DNA of 54,517 nucleotides, taken from positions 1 through 54,517 of IMG/VR virus record IMGVR_UViG_3300044577_000018; one strand, 5' to 3'. The notes under the pieces were generated by a model that had not been told where the DNA came from, ran no database searches, and saw nothing but the letters and a program-made list of their open reading frames with translations. A program made the position numbers and the translations under genes. This document shows, piece after piece, positions 7,878 through 15,432 of the stretch. Source of the DNA: a virus. Within the stretch, counting starts at the first letter, position 1; each line of letters opens with the position of its first letter.

Positions 7878-8783
7878 GTGGAACAGACACCGAGAACCGA
7901 ACCGGCTCTGACGAATGCCGACATAGCGGGCAACGGGGAGGGCTTGCCGGCATACGAGCCAAATACCCGTGACACCAGCCCCTTGCGCTCCCTGCGCAGT
8001 AACACGCTAGCGATTGTCGGCTTCTCAGAGAGCACGCGCCACCTGGCACCTTTCGAAGACGTATCCGACGACGCACCCGAGATATGGATATGCAACCGTC
8101 TCGGCTTACAACCGGGTATAACTCGTTGGGATCGCCACTTCGATCCACACCCGCTATCGTGGTCCAAGATAAACCACCATCCCGAGAACTGGCGCACTTA
8201 CTCCGAGTGGTTGGTTAACGACTTCGGCGAGTCTCTGGTTTATTTGCCGTCTTCCGATCCCGAAACTCTAGAAGTGCCTAACGTAGTAGCCTTTCCCACC
8301 GACGAAGTACTAGAGGAAGTAAAACGTAAATACTTCGCCTCGGCTATCGGTTGGCAACTCGGCCTGGCTCTGCTACTACATACCCGCTACGGTGCTCCTA
8401 CTCGTATAGAGCTCTACGGCATTGATCTAAGATCCGCTGCCGAGTATGAGTACCAGCGGCCTAATGTAGAGTGGTTGTGCGGTATAGCTGAGGGTCGCGG
8501 CATAGAAGTTGTTATACCCGACGAGTCGGCACTACTCAACCAAGACGGCCGTAGCCCGCTTTACGGCTTCGAGATCTACTCCGGTCACTCGGGTAACTTG
8601 GGCATGGGTTCTATGGAAAAGGCTTTAGAGGAGCGCATTACGGAAATAGTCGCTAAAACGAAAGAGCTTAGGGCCCACCACGACGCTACTTTACGCGAAA
8701 TGAGCACATGGGACGGTGCGCTACAGGATAGCAAGGCATGGCACGAAAGAGTCGTACAGTATCGAAGGGGCGGAAAGCTTTAA
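7878..8783 (+). CDS. Rossmann-like phage protein, possible sugar/nucleotide enzyme
   Basis: A 301-residue protein with a GTG start 15 bases after the terminator. The core begins with a strand-loop LAIVGFSESTRHLAPFED and EIWICNRLG. It continues with DRHFDPHPL, YLPSSDP and a second strand RIELYGIDLRS. This resembles phage proteins of the DUF115/SPO-like Rossmann group that are often placed near glycan genes. The protein at 52593-53393 has the same layout (aromatic RYF followed by a small-residue helix, then an I-x-GI/VD strand), so the two look related. A sugar-handling role is an inference. Confidence 0.5.
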   Translation: MEQTPRTEPALTNADIAGNGEGLPAYEPNTRDTSPLRSLRSNTLAIVGFSESTRHLAPFEDVSDDAPEIWICNRLGLQPGITRWDRHFDPHPLSWSKINHHPENWRTYSEWLVNDFGESLVYLPSSDPETLEVPNVVAFPTDEVLEEVKRKYFASAIGWQLGLALLLHTRYGAPTRIELYGIDLRSAAEYEYQRPNVEWLCGIAEGRGIEVVIPDESALLNQDGRSPLYGFEIYSGHSGNLGMGSMEKALEERITEIVAKTKELRAHHDATLREMSTWDGALQDSKAWHERVVQYRRGGKL

Positions 8784-8986
8784 AATCCGTCAACCAAGTC
8801 AAAGTACGCATGCTGCGTACGGTTGGCAAATGTAAGGTAGGTGGGGTATATAGCTTTGCGCACTACCGTGCTATCGAGCTAGTGGAGTCCGGTTTAGCCA
8901 CGCTCAATCTTAACCTACCGCTACCTGCTAAGTCCTATGAGTCACCTGTGGATCGGATGTTGCGTAGCTATGGGACCAAGGGGTAG
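8738..8986 (+). CDS. Hypothetical small basic protein
   Basis: An 82-residue protein that begins inside the end of the preceding gene (46-base overlap) and starts MARKSRTVSKGRKALK. The middle contains VGKCKVGGVYSFAHYRAIELVESGLATL. This pattern is common in small phage head-tail proteins that contain a short beta hairpin followed by a helix. The function is not known, and the stop is three bases before the connector gene. Confidence 0.5.
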   Translation: MARKSRTVSKGRKALKSVNQVKVRMLRTVGKCKVGGVYSFAHYRAIELVESGLATLNLNLPLPAKSYESPVDRMLRSYGTKG

Positions 8987-8989
8987 CGT

Positions 8990-9883
8990 ATGGGTCTAGC
9001 CGTTACTACGCCTACCAACACGGTACTACTTACCACAATAGAGCAGGCTAAAACCGAGATAGGCGTTAGTGTCGCTACTCACGATCCTATTTTCGACACG
9101 TTCGTACGTCAGGCCGGCGACATGGCTGACAAGTATTGCCGCCGCGTTTTCATGCGCCAAAAGTACACGGAGACGGTAGGCGCTTTTGGTACGCCCTACT
9201 TCTCACTTAGCCAAGCTCCTGTCTTGGTACTACATTCGTCAACCTACAAAGGGGATACGCTAACCGACGTCTCTATAGCCGATGCGGGCGAAGGTTTACT
9301 GTACAGGCGAGGCGGCTTCTTTTGGACGGCTCAGGGATTCGGCGCCGGCGGTTTAGGGTCCGGTTTGTTTCTTAGCCGCGGTATACCCATACCGCTAACC
9401 GAGGAGCCTGACTACGTATTCGTTCACACGTCCGGATACCTAACCCGAGCTCACGATCTATGTGCCAAGTCCACGCTATCCGCTTCCGTCACCGACGACT
9501 CCTTCAATGATTCGGCTTCCGGCTTCCCTCCTTTGATTCAATCAGGCGACATTGTAGAGGCTTCCGGCTTTACCAACGCAGCAAACAACGGTCGGCACGT
9601 GGTATCGGGTACGCCTACGATAGCCAAGATAGTAGTAGGCACGACTTTGGTAACCGAGTCAGCAGCAAAGGGGCGTACAATATTGTTCTCTACTCTGCCG
9701 GGTGACGTAGAGCGGAGCATTCTCGAGATCGTTAAGTCGCTATACGCGCAAAGAGCCACAGACTCAATGCTGATTGAAAAACAACTTGGGCCTGCACGCG
9801 TTAGGTACTCCGAGAATCGGGGATCGGGTGCTATAGGGCTACCGCCTACAGCGGCGGCTTTACTCAAACCGTGGATTAGATAG
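8990..9883 (+). CDS. Head-tail connector (adaptor) protein
   Basis: The 297-residue product has the helical opening typical of gp6/gp15-like adaptors: TIEQAKTEIGVSVATHDPIFDTFVRQAGDMADKYCRR (quoted in part: DPIFDTFVRQAGDMADKYC). A beta-rich middle follows and a C-terminal helical part, DVERSILEIVKSLYAQR. Adaptors form the ring below the portal. The neighbours are other neck proteins and the portal. It is longer than a minimal adaptor, with an inserted region at about 150-230. Confidence 0.65.
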   Translation: MGLAVTTPTNTVLLTTIEQAKTEIGVSVATHDPIFDTFVRQAGDMADKYCRRVFMRQKYTETVGAFGTPYFSLSQAPVLVLHSSTYKGDTLTDVSIADAGEGLLYRRGGFFWTAQGFGAGGLGSGLFLSRGIPIPLTEEPDYVFVHTSGYLTRAHDLCAKSTLSASVTDDSFNDSASGFPPLIQSGDIVEASGFTNAANNGRHVVSGTPTIAKIVVGTTLVTESAAKGRTILFSTLPGDVERSILEIVKSLYAQRATDSMLIEKQLGPARVRYSENRGSGAIGLPPTAAALLKPWIR

Positions 9884-9892
9884 GAGACTACA

Positions 9893-10114
9893 GTGCATTT
9901 GGGAGTTTGCAGGGATTGTCAAGAGGTTACTAGCGGCGACTGTGGGAAGCACGACGGCTTACTGCATTTCGGTACTCTAGATACTCTACGTACTCTAGAT
10001 ACTCCACATATTGTGGACGGCAGTCGCATAGCTACTGACGCAGAGGTACGCGAGCTACTCGAAAGACACATACGCGAGTCCAAAGAGTTGTACGAGAAGT
10101 TAGCGAAACTGTAA
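9893..10114 (+). CDS. Small zinc-ribbon-like protein
   Basis: A 73-residue protein with a GTG start and a TAGGAG ribosome site. The N-terminus has VCRDCQEVTSGDCGKHDG, giving Cys-x2-Cys and Cys-x2-His ligands for a metal site. The C-terminal helix VRELLERHIRESKELYEKLAKL may be a coiled coil. It is in the neck gene cluster, so a virion-assembly role is possible but not shown. Confidence 0.5.
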   Translation: MHLGVCRDCQEVTSGDCGKHDGLLHFGTLDTLRTLDTPHIVDGSRIATDAEVRELLERHIRESKELYEKLAKL

Positions 10115-10447
10115 ATGCCTCTCGATCCCTCACTACTAGAGTTCATGCCCGATGAAATAACGATCGAACCCTTCGAGTCTACAACCGTGACACAAGCTCA
10201 CGTCTACGGTCCGGCTGTTACTCATGCGGCTCAAGTCGTCAATGAGTACGAGCGTGTTATCGATCGCAATGGGCGTGACGTAAAGTCAATAGCCCGCGCT
10301 ATCGTAGCGGAGCGCTTACATATAGATCCGCGCTCGAGGATAACGCTCCCCACAGGTTGGGTGCCGAACCAACCAGCTATCATCGCCGTGCGCCCTAAAG
10401 GTGGGATAGCTACTATTGGCATGGATACCACGGAGATACTTTTCTAG
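10115..10447 (+). CDS. Putative head-tail joining (stopper) protein
   Basis: The 110-residue product has a beta-rich layout typical of small stopper proteins: TIEPFESTTVTQAHVYGPAV, then ARAIVAERLHIDPRSRITLP and IIAVRPKGG. It starts within TAAATG at the end of the previous gene. Its size and its place between the adaptor and the tail-completion genes support the stopper role. Confidence 0.55.
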   Translation: MPLDPSLLEFMPDEITIEPFESTTVTQAHVYGPAVTHAAQVVNEYERVIDRNGRDVKSIARAIVAERLHIDPRSRITLPTGWVPNQPAIIAVRPKGGIATIGMDTTEILF

Positions 10448-10448
10448 C

Positions 10449-10691
10449 GTGGTCTACGTAGATGACGCTCGCAACTCTTACGGTCGGATGCTTATGTGCC
10501 ACATGATGGCGGATCGCGATAGACAGTTGCACGAAATGGCGGACAGCATAGGCGTTGCGCGTAGGCATCATCAAGGCGATCATTACGACATCTGTCAGTC
10601 GAAACGCGCTCTAGCTGTGTCGTTAGGTGCTGTAGAGATATCTCAGCGTCAGATGGTTACCGTTAGACGTCGTCACAGGAGTCGGCACTAG
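10449..10691 (+). CDS. DUF4031 domain protein
   Basis: I start this at the GTG at 10449, giving an 80-residue protein that begins VVYVDDARNSYGRMLMCHM. Together with LHEMADSIGVARR, HYDICQSKRALAVSLGAVEI and the terminal ...RQM, this is the DUF4031 signature almost end to end. The function of that domain is unknown. The conserved Asp, His, Asp and Lys residues look like a catalytic or nucleotide-binding set. Its location between stopper and portal genes is unusual. A longer TTG-initiated version from 10416 is less likely. Confidence 0.75.
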   Translation: MVYVDDARNSYGRMLMCHMMADRDRQLHEMADSIGVARRHHQGDHYDICQSKRALAVSLGAVEISQRQMVTVRRRHRSRH

Positions 10692-11974
10692 TGGGTTTTC
10701 TAGCTAACGCTCGTACGCGCTTCAAACAGCTATTCCCGCGCACCCGAGCCAACCCACGCGCCGAGGTCTTCGGGCATCGCTCCGAGCCTCCTGTACGCGG
10801 TACGCAGGATTATCTAGAGTCGTATAACGAATCTCCTTGGGTGCGCGGTGTCTCGAGTCGGGTAGCTCAAGTAGTAGGTGAAACTGTTTGGACGGCCGCA
10901 CGTACTGATCGCACCGATCGACCGGTACCGTCTAATCATTTAATGCTTCAAACGCTACGTCGTCCTAACGAGCTGCTATCCGGTACGTCCTTAATGCGAG
11001 TAACGCAGCTGTGTTTGGATCTCACCGGAGACGCCTTCTGGTTGCTCGAGCGCAACAGCGTCGATGCGCCGGTTAAGTATTGGCCTATACCGCCGCATTG
11101 GGTCGCTGACCTACCGCGTCAGGATAGACCCACGTACAGAATATCCTGGCAAACGTGGCAGGCGGAGATACCCGAGCGTGAAGTATTTTGGGCGCACGAC
11201 CCCTCGCCAGTCAACCCATACGGACGCGGGCACGGGATCATACAAGCGCTAGCGGATGAGGTGACTACGGACGAATTCGCGGCCAAGCATACGGGTACCA
11301 TGTTCTTTAACAAGGCTACGCCTGAGTTTGTAGTCATGGATCCGGATGCCGGTTCAGGGGAAATGGATACGCATGAGCGCCATTGGAATGAGCGCCTACG
11401 AGGGTTGTACCGTGCTTTTAAGCCGTACTTTACCAACCGTGCGCTTACATTCTGGCAGCCTCAGCAAATGAATTTAGAAAACCTCACGCTCGTACCCTTG
11501 CGTAAATTCGAGCGCGACATCCAGCTACAGTGCTGGGGTATGCCGCCTGAGCAGCTCGGTATTGTCGAAAAGTCTAACCGCGCGACGGTAGACGCTTCTA
11601 GCTTCATATTCGAATCCCGTCTTATACGCCCGCGTAGATCATTTCTAGCGGATGAGTTGACACTGAAGCTAGCTCCCGAATATGACAAACGGCTGGCGAT
11701 CGGCTTCATAGATACAACGCCTCAGGATAAGGTGCATACGCTTAATGTTATGAAGGCTAACCCGGCAGCCTTTACCTTCGATGCGTGGCGTAAGCTAGCC
11801 GATATGCCGCCTGAGGAAGATAAGGATCTAGGTAACGCTCGTACGATACCCCTCAACCTGTACGTTACTAGCGATCCGCTGGATAATACCCAACGTCCGA
11901 ATCAACCGGGTGCAGCAGCTAACACGGACGGTGATCCTGATCCTCCTGATCCTGATCCTGAGGACGATGACTAA
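10691..11974 (+). CDS. Portal protein (HK97 type)
   Basis: The portal is the dodecameric ring through which DNA enters and leaves. The 427-residue product has family features: SYNESPWVRGVSSRVAQVV near 50-70, the LLERN...PVKYWPIPPHWV strand set, VFWAHDPSPVNPYGRGHGI, and MPPEQLGIVEKSNRATVDAS near 280-300. The C-terminus is a disordered acidic Asp/Pro tail. The GTG start overlaps the previous stop by one base. In most HK97-like phages the portal precedes the protease and capsid; here it follows the adaptor. Confidence 0.85.
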   Translation: MGFLANARTRFKQLFPRTRANPRAEVFGHRSEPPVRGTQDYLESYNESPWVRGVSSRVAQVVGETVWTAARTDRTDRPVPSNHLMLQTLRRPNELLSGTSLMRVTQLCLDLTGDAFWLLERNSVDAPVKYWPIPPHWVADLPRQDRPTYRISWQTWQAEIPEREVFWAHDPSPVNPYGRGHGIIQALADEVTTDEFAAKHTGTMFFNKATPEFVVMDPDAGSGEMDTHERHWNERLRGLYRAFKPYFTNRALTFWQPQQMNLENLTLVPLRKFERDIQLQCWGMPPEQLGIVEKSNRATVDASSFIFESRLIRPRRSFLADELTLKLAPEYDKRLAIGFIDTTPQDKVHTLNVMKANPAAFTFDAWRKLADMPPEEDKDLGNARTIPLNLYVTSDPLDNTQRPNQPGAAANTDGDPDPPDPDPEDDD

Positions 11975-12414
11975 TGGCTGGCGACACTAGGATCCGCTTC
12001 GGCAAAGCACGTATAGAGCTCAGGGGTTTTACTAAGCTATTTACGCGCGTTGATCGTATAGGTCTAGATACTGTGGATGTGTCTAAGGACGTGTACGCCG
12101 CTGCGATTAAGCGGGTGCTTGCGCGTAGCCAGTCCCAAGTCCCGGTAGACAAGGGTAACTTACGTGCTTCCGGTCGCGTATCGAAACCTCGAGTCAACAA
12201 ACGTACCCGCGTAGTCACCGCCTCAGTCAACTATGGCGGTACGGTGCTCAAGCGTCTAGCTCCTGGGGAGCCTATGATCTACGGTATCGTTGTACACGAG
12301 GATCCGACCGGAAGCGGTTTCAAATTTCTAGAGCGCCCTATGGTAGCCGAGAAGGCGGCCGTAATGGGTGATCTCCAAAGGCGTATCAAGGCTAGGCTAG
12401 AGCGCGGGAGGTGA
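11974..12414 (+). CDS. Neck/tail-completion protein (HK97 gp10-like)
   Basis: A 146-residue protein with the diagnostic central motif SQVPVDKGNLRASGRV (about residues 50-65) and a later YGIVVHEDPTGSGFKFLERP. Both are typical of the HK97 gp10-like family, which completes the tail end that meets the head. The start overlaps the portal stop (TAATGG). The order portal, gp10-like, tail terminator is normal. Confidence 0.8.
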   Translation: MAGDTRIRFGKARIELRGFTKLFTRVDRIGLDTVDVSKDVYAAAIKRVLARSQSQVPVDKGNLRASGRVSKPRVNKRTRVVTASVNYGGTVLKRLAPGEPMIYGIVVHEDPTGSGFKFLERPMVAEKAAVMGDLQRRIKARLERGR

Positions 12415-12415
12415 C

Positions 12416-12574
12416 ATGCGCGTAAGATTCACAGTAACCGATACTCCCTATCAGGCGGGTAGCGAATACGACTTGCCGGCGGGTGAGGCTAAGAAGTTCA
12501 TACGGCACAAGGTAGCTGTACAGGTCGGCAAGGAATCGAAGCCGGTCACGCGGAAGGTAACCAAGAAGAGGTAA
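12416..12574 (+). CDS. Hypothetical 52-residue protein
   Basis: The product starts MRVRFTVTDTPYQAGSEYDL and continues PAGEAKKFIRHKVA, ending in a Lys/Arg-rich tail. The pattern of a short beta hairpin followed by a GE-A-xxFI helix is common among small phage head-tail genes, usually without known function. A strong GGGAGG ribosome site lies five bases before the ATG, and the gene fits exactly between its neighbours. Confidence 0.55.
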   Translation: MRVRFTVTDTPYQAGSEYDLPAGEAKKFIRHKVAVQVGKESKPVTRKVTKKR

Positions 12575-12585
12575 AAGGAGCTGAT

Positions 12586-12777
12586 ATGAGATGGCAAATC
12601 AAGATGTGGGGTAGACAGAAGAAGGAAGCTATTCTCCGCTGGCTAGCGATGCGAGTGCCGCGCTCGCTCCGCTATTACGCCTTTATTCAGGCTACGGCGG
12701 ATTATTCGATCGAGGTCGAGCCCAACACGGAAGCGGGCGCTATCAGAGCTATAGACGTAGTGAAAGTGTTGAGGTGA
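12586..12777 (+). CDS. Hypothetical small protein
   Basis: A 63-residue basic protein preceded by AAAGGAG. The sequence MRWQIKMWGRQKKEAILRW followed by RVPRSLRYYAFIQATADYS and a VEPNTEAG stretch has no match I know. It lies inside the neck-tail cluster and is probably translated with its neighbours. Confidence 0.5.
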   Translation: MRWQIKMWGRQKKEAILRWLAMRVPRSLRYYAFIQATADYSIEVEPNTEAGAIRAIDVVKVLR

Positions 12778-12787
12778 GCGGGTAAGG

Positions 12788-13198
12788 ATGGCGTCCGTAC
12801 CAGAAGATCTCATAACGCAGCTCGTCACCGACACGGGTATAGCTGAAATAGCGGGTACGGATATCTTTAAGGGTCCGCCTCCCGAGATGCCCGAGAATGT
12901 AGTTGCTATCACCCACTACGCCGGCGAGGCTGCCGATGACCGTACTATGGGTCCGTCCCTTACTGCGCCCGGCCTAGAGATAGCTCTCGTACAACTATTC
13001 GTACGGCATTCATTAGAAGCTACCGCCAAGACTAAAGCCGACGTCTACCATGCGCTTTTGGACGGCCTAGATGGTACACTGAGCGGACGCAAATACTTTA
13101 ACGTAGAGAGCATCGACTCTATGCCTTACTCAATAGGGCAGGACTCGAGGCACCTGTATCGTATTGTTTGCAACTTCAGGGTGGAACATGCACGCTAA
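12788..13198 (+). CDS. Putative tail terminator protein
   Basis: The 136-residue product has the fold pattern of minor capsid/tail terminator proteins. An N-terminal helix (PEDLITQLVTDTG) is followed by PENVVAITHYAGEAADD, a LVQLFVRHSLEATAKTKADVYHALLDGL helix-strand region (abridged), and a C-terminal strand HLYRIVCNFRVEHAR. The position between the gp10-like protein and the major tail proteins supports the assignment. Confidence 0.65.
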   Translation: MASVPEDLITQLVTDTGIAEIAGTDIFKGPPPEMPENVVAITHYAGEAADDRTMGPSLTAPGLEIALVQLFVRHSLEATAKTKADVYHALLDGLDGTLSGRKYFNVESIDSMPYSIGQDSRHLYRIVCNFRVEHAR

Positions 13199-13502
13199 CG
13201 TGGACGTGGTAGAACGGTTACGTAAGTTACGGCTACTTGTTGAAACGCAAGCCGAGTTGTGCATAGGCATGCTGGATGGTGCGATAGCTGAGATCGAGAA
13301 TGCCGGTCTACACGATCCGGTTGAGGTTGATCCGGTTTTGTGCGTAGCTTGCAAAGAGAGAGATCCCGAGAAGATAGAAGACACCACCTACTACGAAGGT
13401 GACAAGCGAATAAAGCGTATGACGTGCCTCACGTGTGGTCTGAGCCGGTACCCTACGTCAAACGACGACAGCTTACATTTGGAGGTTCCTGCTAATGGCT
13501 GA
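13188..13502 (+). CDS. Small zinc-ribbon protein
   Basis: A 104-residue protein whose ATG at 13188 overlaps the previous gene. The N-terminal half is a helix (VVERLRKLRLLVETQAELC). The C-terminal half carries LCVACKERD and MTCLTCGLSRYP, two CxxC knuckles spaced about 27 residues apart. This is a typical zinc ribbon. A longer TTG-started version from 13164 has a poorer start. The role in tail assembly is unknown. Confidence 0.55.
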   Translation: MHANVDVVERLRKLRLLVETQAELCIGMLDGAIAEIENAGLHDPVEVDPVLCVACKERDPEKIEDTTYYEGDKRIKRMTCLTCGLSRYPTSNDDSLHLEVPANG

Positions 13503-14271
13503 GCCTACACTACTAAAAAACGTAGCGTGCTGGTTAGGTGGGTATGACTTCTCGAGTCACTTAACCGCTATCAACCTGACTGCGGCAAAGGCGGAACTAG
13601 CTAACGCGCGGTTTAGTGACGAGGACGTATTCTTTCCTGGACTGCATCAGATATCCGCTGAGGTTAGCGGCTTCTATGCGTCTTCGGTTGCTGCCGATCC
13701 CGATCCGGTGATATGGGTTCGGCTAGACCCGTCACTTACGCCGGCGTCGTGGCCGCTGCTTATGTTCCCTCCCTTTTCCCCCGCTGGTGCGCCTAATACA
13801 TTCGGCAACCGGGGCTACTTAGTCGTAGGGAATCAATTCAACTACAACCTAGGCGGCACTCATGGGGAACTCCAGCAGTTCGCTCTGGGCACAAAGCTAG
13901 GTACTACCTACGCTCTTACCCGCCAACGGCTCATGGCGGCTAAGGCAGCTGTATCTGGTACAACTACCGGCACGGGGCTGCAACTCGGCGCCTTGTCGGC
14001 TACCCAGCGTATGGTTATCAGCTACCACGTTTTTCTGATCACGGGCACTGGCTCCTGGACACTCACCATTGAGAGCGATGACAACTCCGGGTTTACATCC
14101 GCCACAGTACGCGCTACCGCTACCGTTGTGTCCGATGCCGACGATCCGGCTACCGAAGTACTAACCGTAGCCGGAGCTGTCACCGATGATTGGTGGCGTG
14201 CAGTGTTAACCGAGACCTCAGGTACTTCAACCGTCACCTATGCCGTTAGCATGGGCATAGATCCCACGTAA
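13495..14271 (+). CDS. Major tail protein paralogue A
   Basis: The 258-residue product begins AEPTLLKNVACWLGGYDFSS and has FFPGLHQISAEVSGFY followed later by TFGNRGYLVVGNQFNY. These are the strand pattern of siphovirus tail-tube proteins. It is closely related to the next gene: both open MAEPTL and share LT-KAELAN followed by an FFPGL strand and GAHGEL/GTHGEL. A C-terminal extension of about 90 residues (from about 165) looks like an added Ig-like domain. Its ATG overlaps the previous stop region. Confidence 0.65.
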   Translation: MAEPTLLKNVACWLGGYDFSSHLTAINLTAAKAELANARFSDEDVFFPGLHQISAEVSGFYASSVAADPDPVIWVRLDPSLTPASWPLLMFPPFSPAGAPNTFGNRGYLVVGNQFNYNLGGTHGELQQFALGTKLGTTYALTRQRLMAAKAAVSGTTTGTGLQLGALSATQRMVISYHVFLITGTGSWTLTIESDDNSGFTSATVRATATVVSDADDPATEVLTVAGAVTDDWWRAVLTETSGTSTVTYAVSMGIDPT

Positions 14272-14286
14272 AAGGAGAGCTAACAA

Positions 14287-14739
14287 ATGGCTGAGCCTAC
14301 ATTATTCAAAAACGCGAAAGCTGCATGGGCTACCGGCACTGCTACCGGTGCAACGCTTACTCAGATATCAGACGTCAAGAGTGTTGCTCTACCTCTAACC
14401 AAGGCAGAGCTAGCTAACAGCGTCATGAGCGACGATGGGGAGACGTTTTTTCCTGGTCTGATCTCCGCGCCTATTACCGTCGTCGCTCGACAGTCGTTTG
14501 CGACAGGATCGACAGCGGTAGATCAGCAAGCGTACGACCGTTGGAATGGCGGTGACAAATTCCGCTTCGAGTTCGCGCCTGTCAATGCTGCTCTATCGGC
14601 TACTAACCCCGCGTACCACTTCTCGCGTGTAGGTGTATTTAGCTTTACGCCTATCAACGGTGCGCACGGTGAGTTGCTAGAGAACTCAATCGAGATGCGC
14701 ATGCTCTCCGGGTGCGTACTCTCGCGCAAGACTGCGTAA
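14287..14739 (+). CDS. Major tail protein paralogue B
   Basis: A 150-residue protein that aligns with the preceding gene at MAEPTLFKN, LTKAELANSVMSDD, FFPGLISAPITVV and NGAHGELLENSIEM. It lacks the C-terminal domain of its neighbour. Two tube-like genes in tandem suggest either a tube protein plus a decorated variant, or a duplication. Which one forms the tube cannot be told from sequence; abundance would tell. A strong AAAGGAG site precedes the ATG. Confidence 0.65.
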   Translation: MAEPTLFKNAKAAWATGTATGATLTQISDVKSVALPLTKAELANSVMSDDGETFFPGLISAPITVVARQSFATGSTAVDQQAYDRWNGGDKFRFEFAPVNAALSATNPAYHFSRVGVFSFTPINGAHGELLENSIEMRMLSGCVLSRKTA

Positions 14740-14767
14740 ATTGTAAACGTTGTAAAGGAGGAACGAC

Positions 14768-15172
14768 GTGTCTACTACTAAGACGGTGAGCCCGATTACA
14801 TTTGACTTTGGAGAGGGCAAGACTCGTGAGCTCAAGTTCACGCTCTCAGCTCTTCGCTTCTTCAAAGAGAATTTTGGCAAACCTCTCTGGCGCGTAAGGC
14901 TCATAGGACCCGGCGAGATCATGCCCGAGATGGCTGTCGATCACGTTTGTATGACGTTCGTTGTACAGGCGGCTTTGCTTGTAAGCGATTCCGAAATAAC
15001 CTTCGAGGCTACCGAAGAGCTGATGCAGTCCTACATTTCGTCTGGTGGCGATATACAAAAGATAGGTACTGCACTTCGTAACGCTTTCGAGGCTTCGGGT
15101 TTATTTGGTGAGCGCAAGGGCAAGGGCAAGGGCAAGGACCCAAACGAAAAGGGGGCTACTCCTTTGAATTAG
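14768..15172 (+). CDS. Tail assembly chaperone (gpG-like)
   Basis: The 134-residue zero-frame product is alpha-helical with FDFGEGKTRELKFTLSALRF at its start. A Lys/Gly-rich repeat (GKGKGKGKDPNEKG) near the end covers the frameshift site. It lies between the tail tube and tape measure genes, the standard place for the chaperone pair. GTG start after TAAAGGAGG. Confidence 0.75.
   Translation: MSTTKTVSPITFDFGEGKTRELKFTLSALRFFKENFGKPLWRVRLIGPGEIMPEMAVDHVCMTFVVQAALLVSDSEITFEATEELMQSYISSGGDIQKIGTALRNAFEASGLFGERKGKGKGKDPNEKGATPLN
15148..15154 (+). other. Programmed -1 frameshift site AAAGGGG
   Basis: In the chaperone frame the sequence reads A AAG GGG, a canonical X-XXY-YYZ slippery heptamer. Slipping back one base puts ribosomes in a second open frame that ends at 15432. 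The site lies six codons before the zero-frame stop. A downstream pseudoknot was not assessed. Confidence 0.75.
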
Positions 15173-15432
15173 ATAAGGAGGATCCCTCAGAGAAGTTATT
15201 AGATCTCTGGGAGCTAATCGGTTACCGATTAGGTCTTACGCCGGCTGAGATCGCTATCAGTACAGGTGCAGAGATCATGCAAATGTGGGAAGGCTACCAG
15301 TGGCGTGCTGGGGAGTCGTCTCGCTTGTTTGCTCTACAAACCTTCTACACGCTATCCATGTTTTCTAAAGACGTAACACCTGAGCTGCTGCTAGAGAGCT
15401 TCGGTGTTTACGATCCCGGCGACGAGGACTAG
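15154..15432 (+). CDS. Tail assembly chaperone extension (gpT-like, by -1 frameshift)
   Basis: After the slip, 92 further residues are read, beginning GYSFELDKEDPSEKLLDLW and ending FGVYDPGDED before the TAG just ahead of the tape measure ATG. The full fusion would be about 221 residues. A well-conserved helical run GLTPAEIAIS...MQMWEGYQWR is typical of gpT-type chaperones. The segment has no good independent start, which supports expression by frameshift only. Confidence 0.7.
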   Translation, partial: GYSFELDKEDPSEKLLDLWELIGYRLGLTPAEIAISTGAEIMQMWEGYQWRAGESSRLFALQTFYTLSMFSKDVTPELLLESFGVYDPGDED

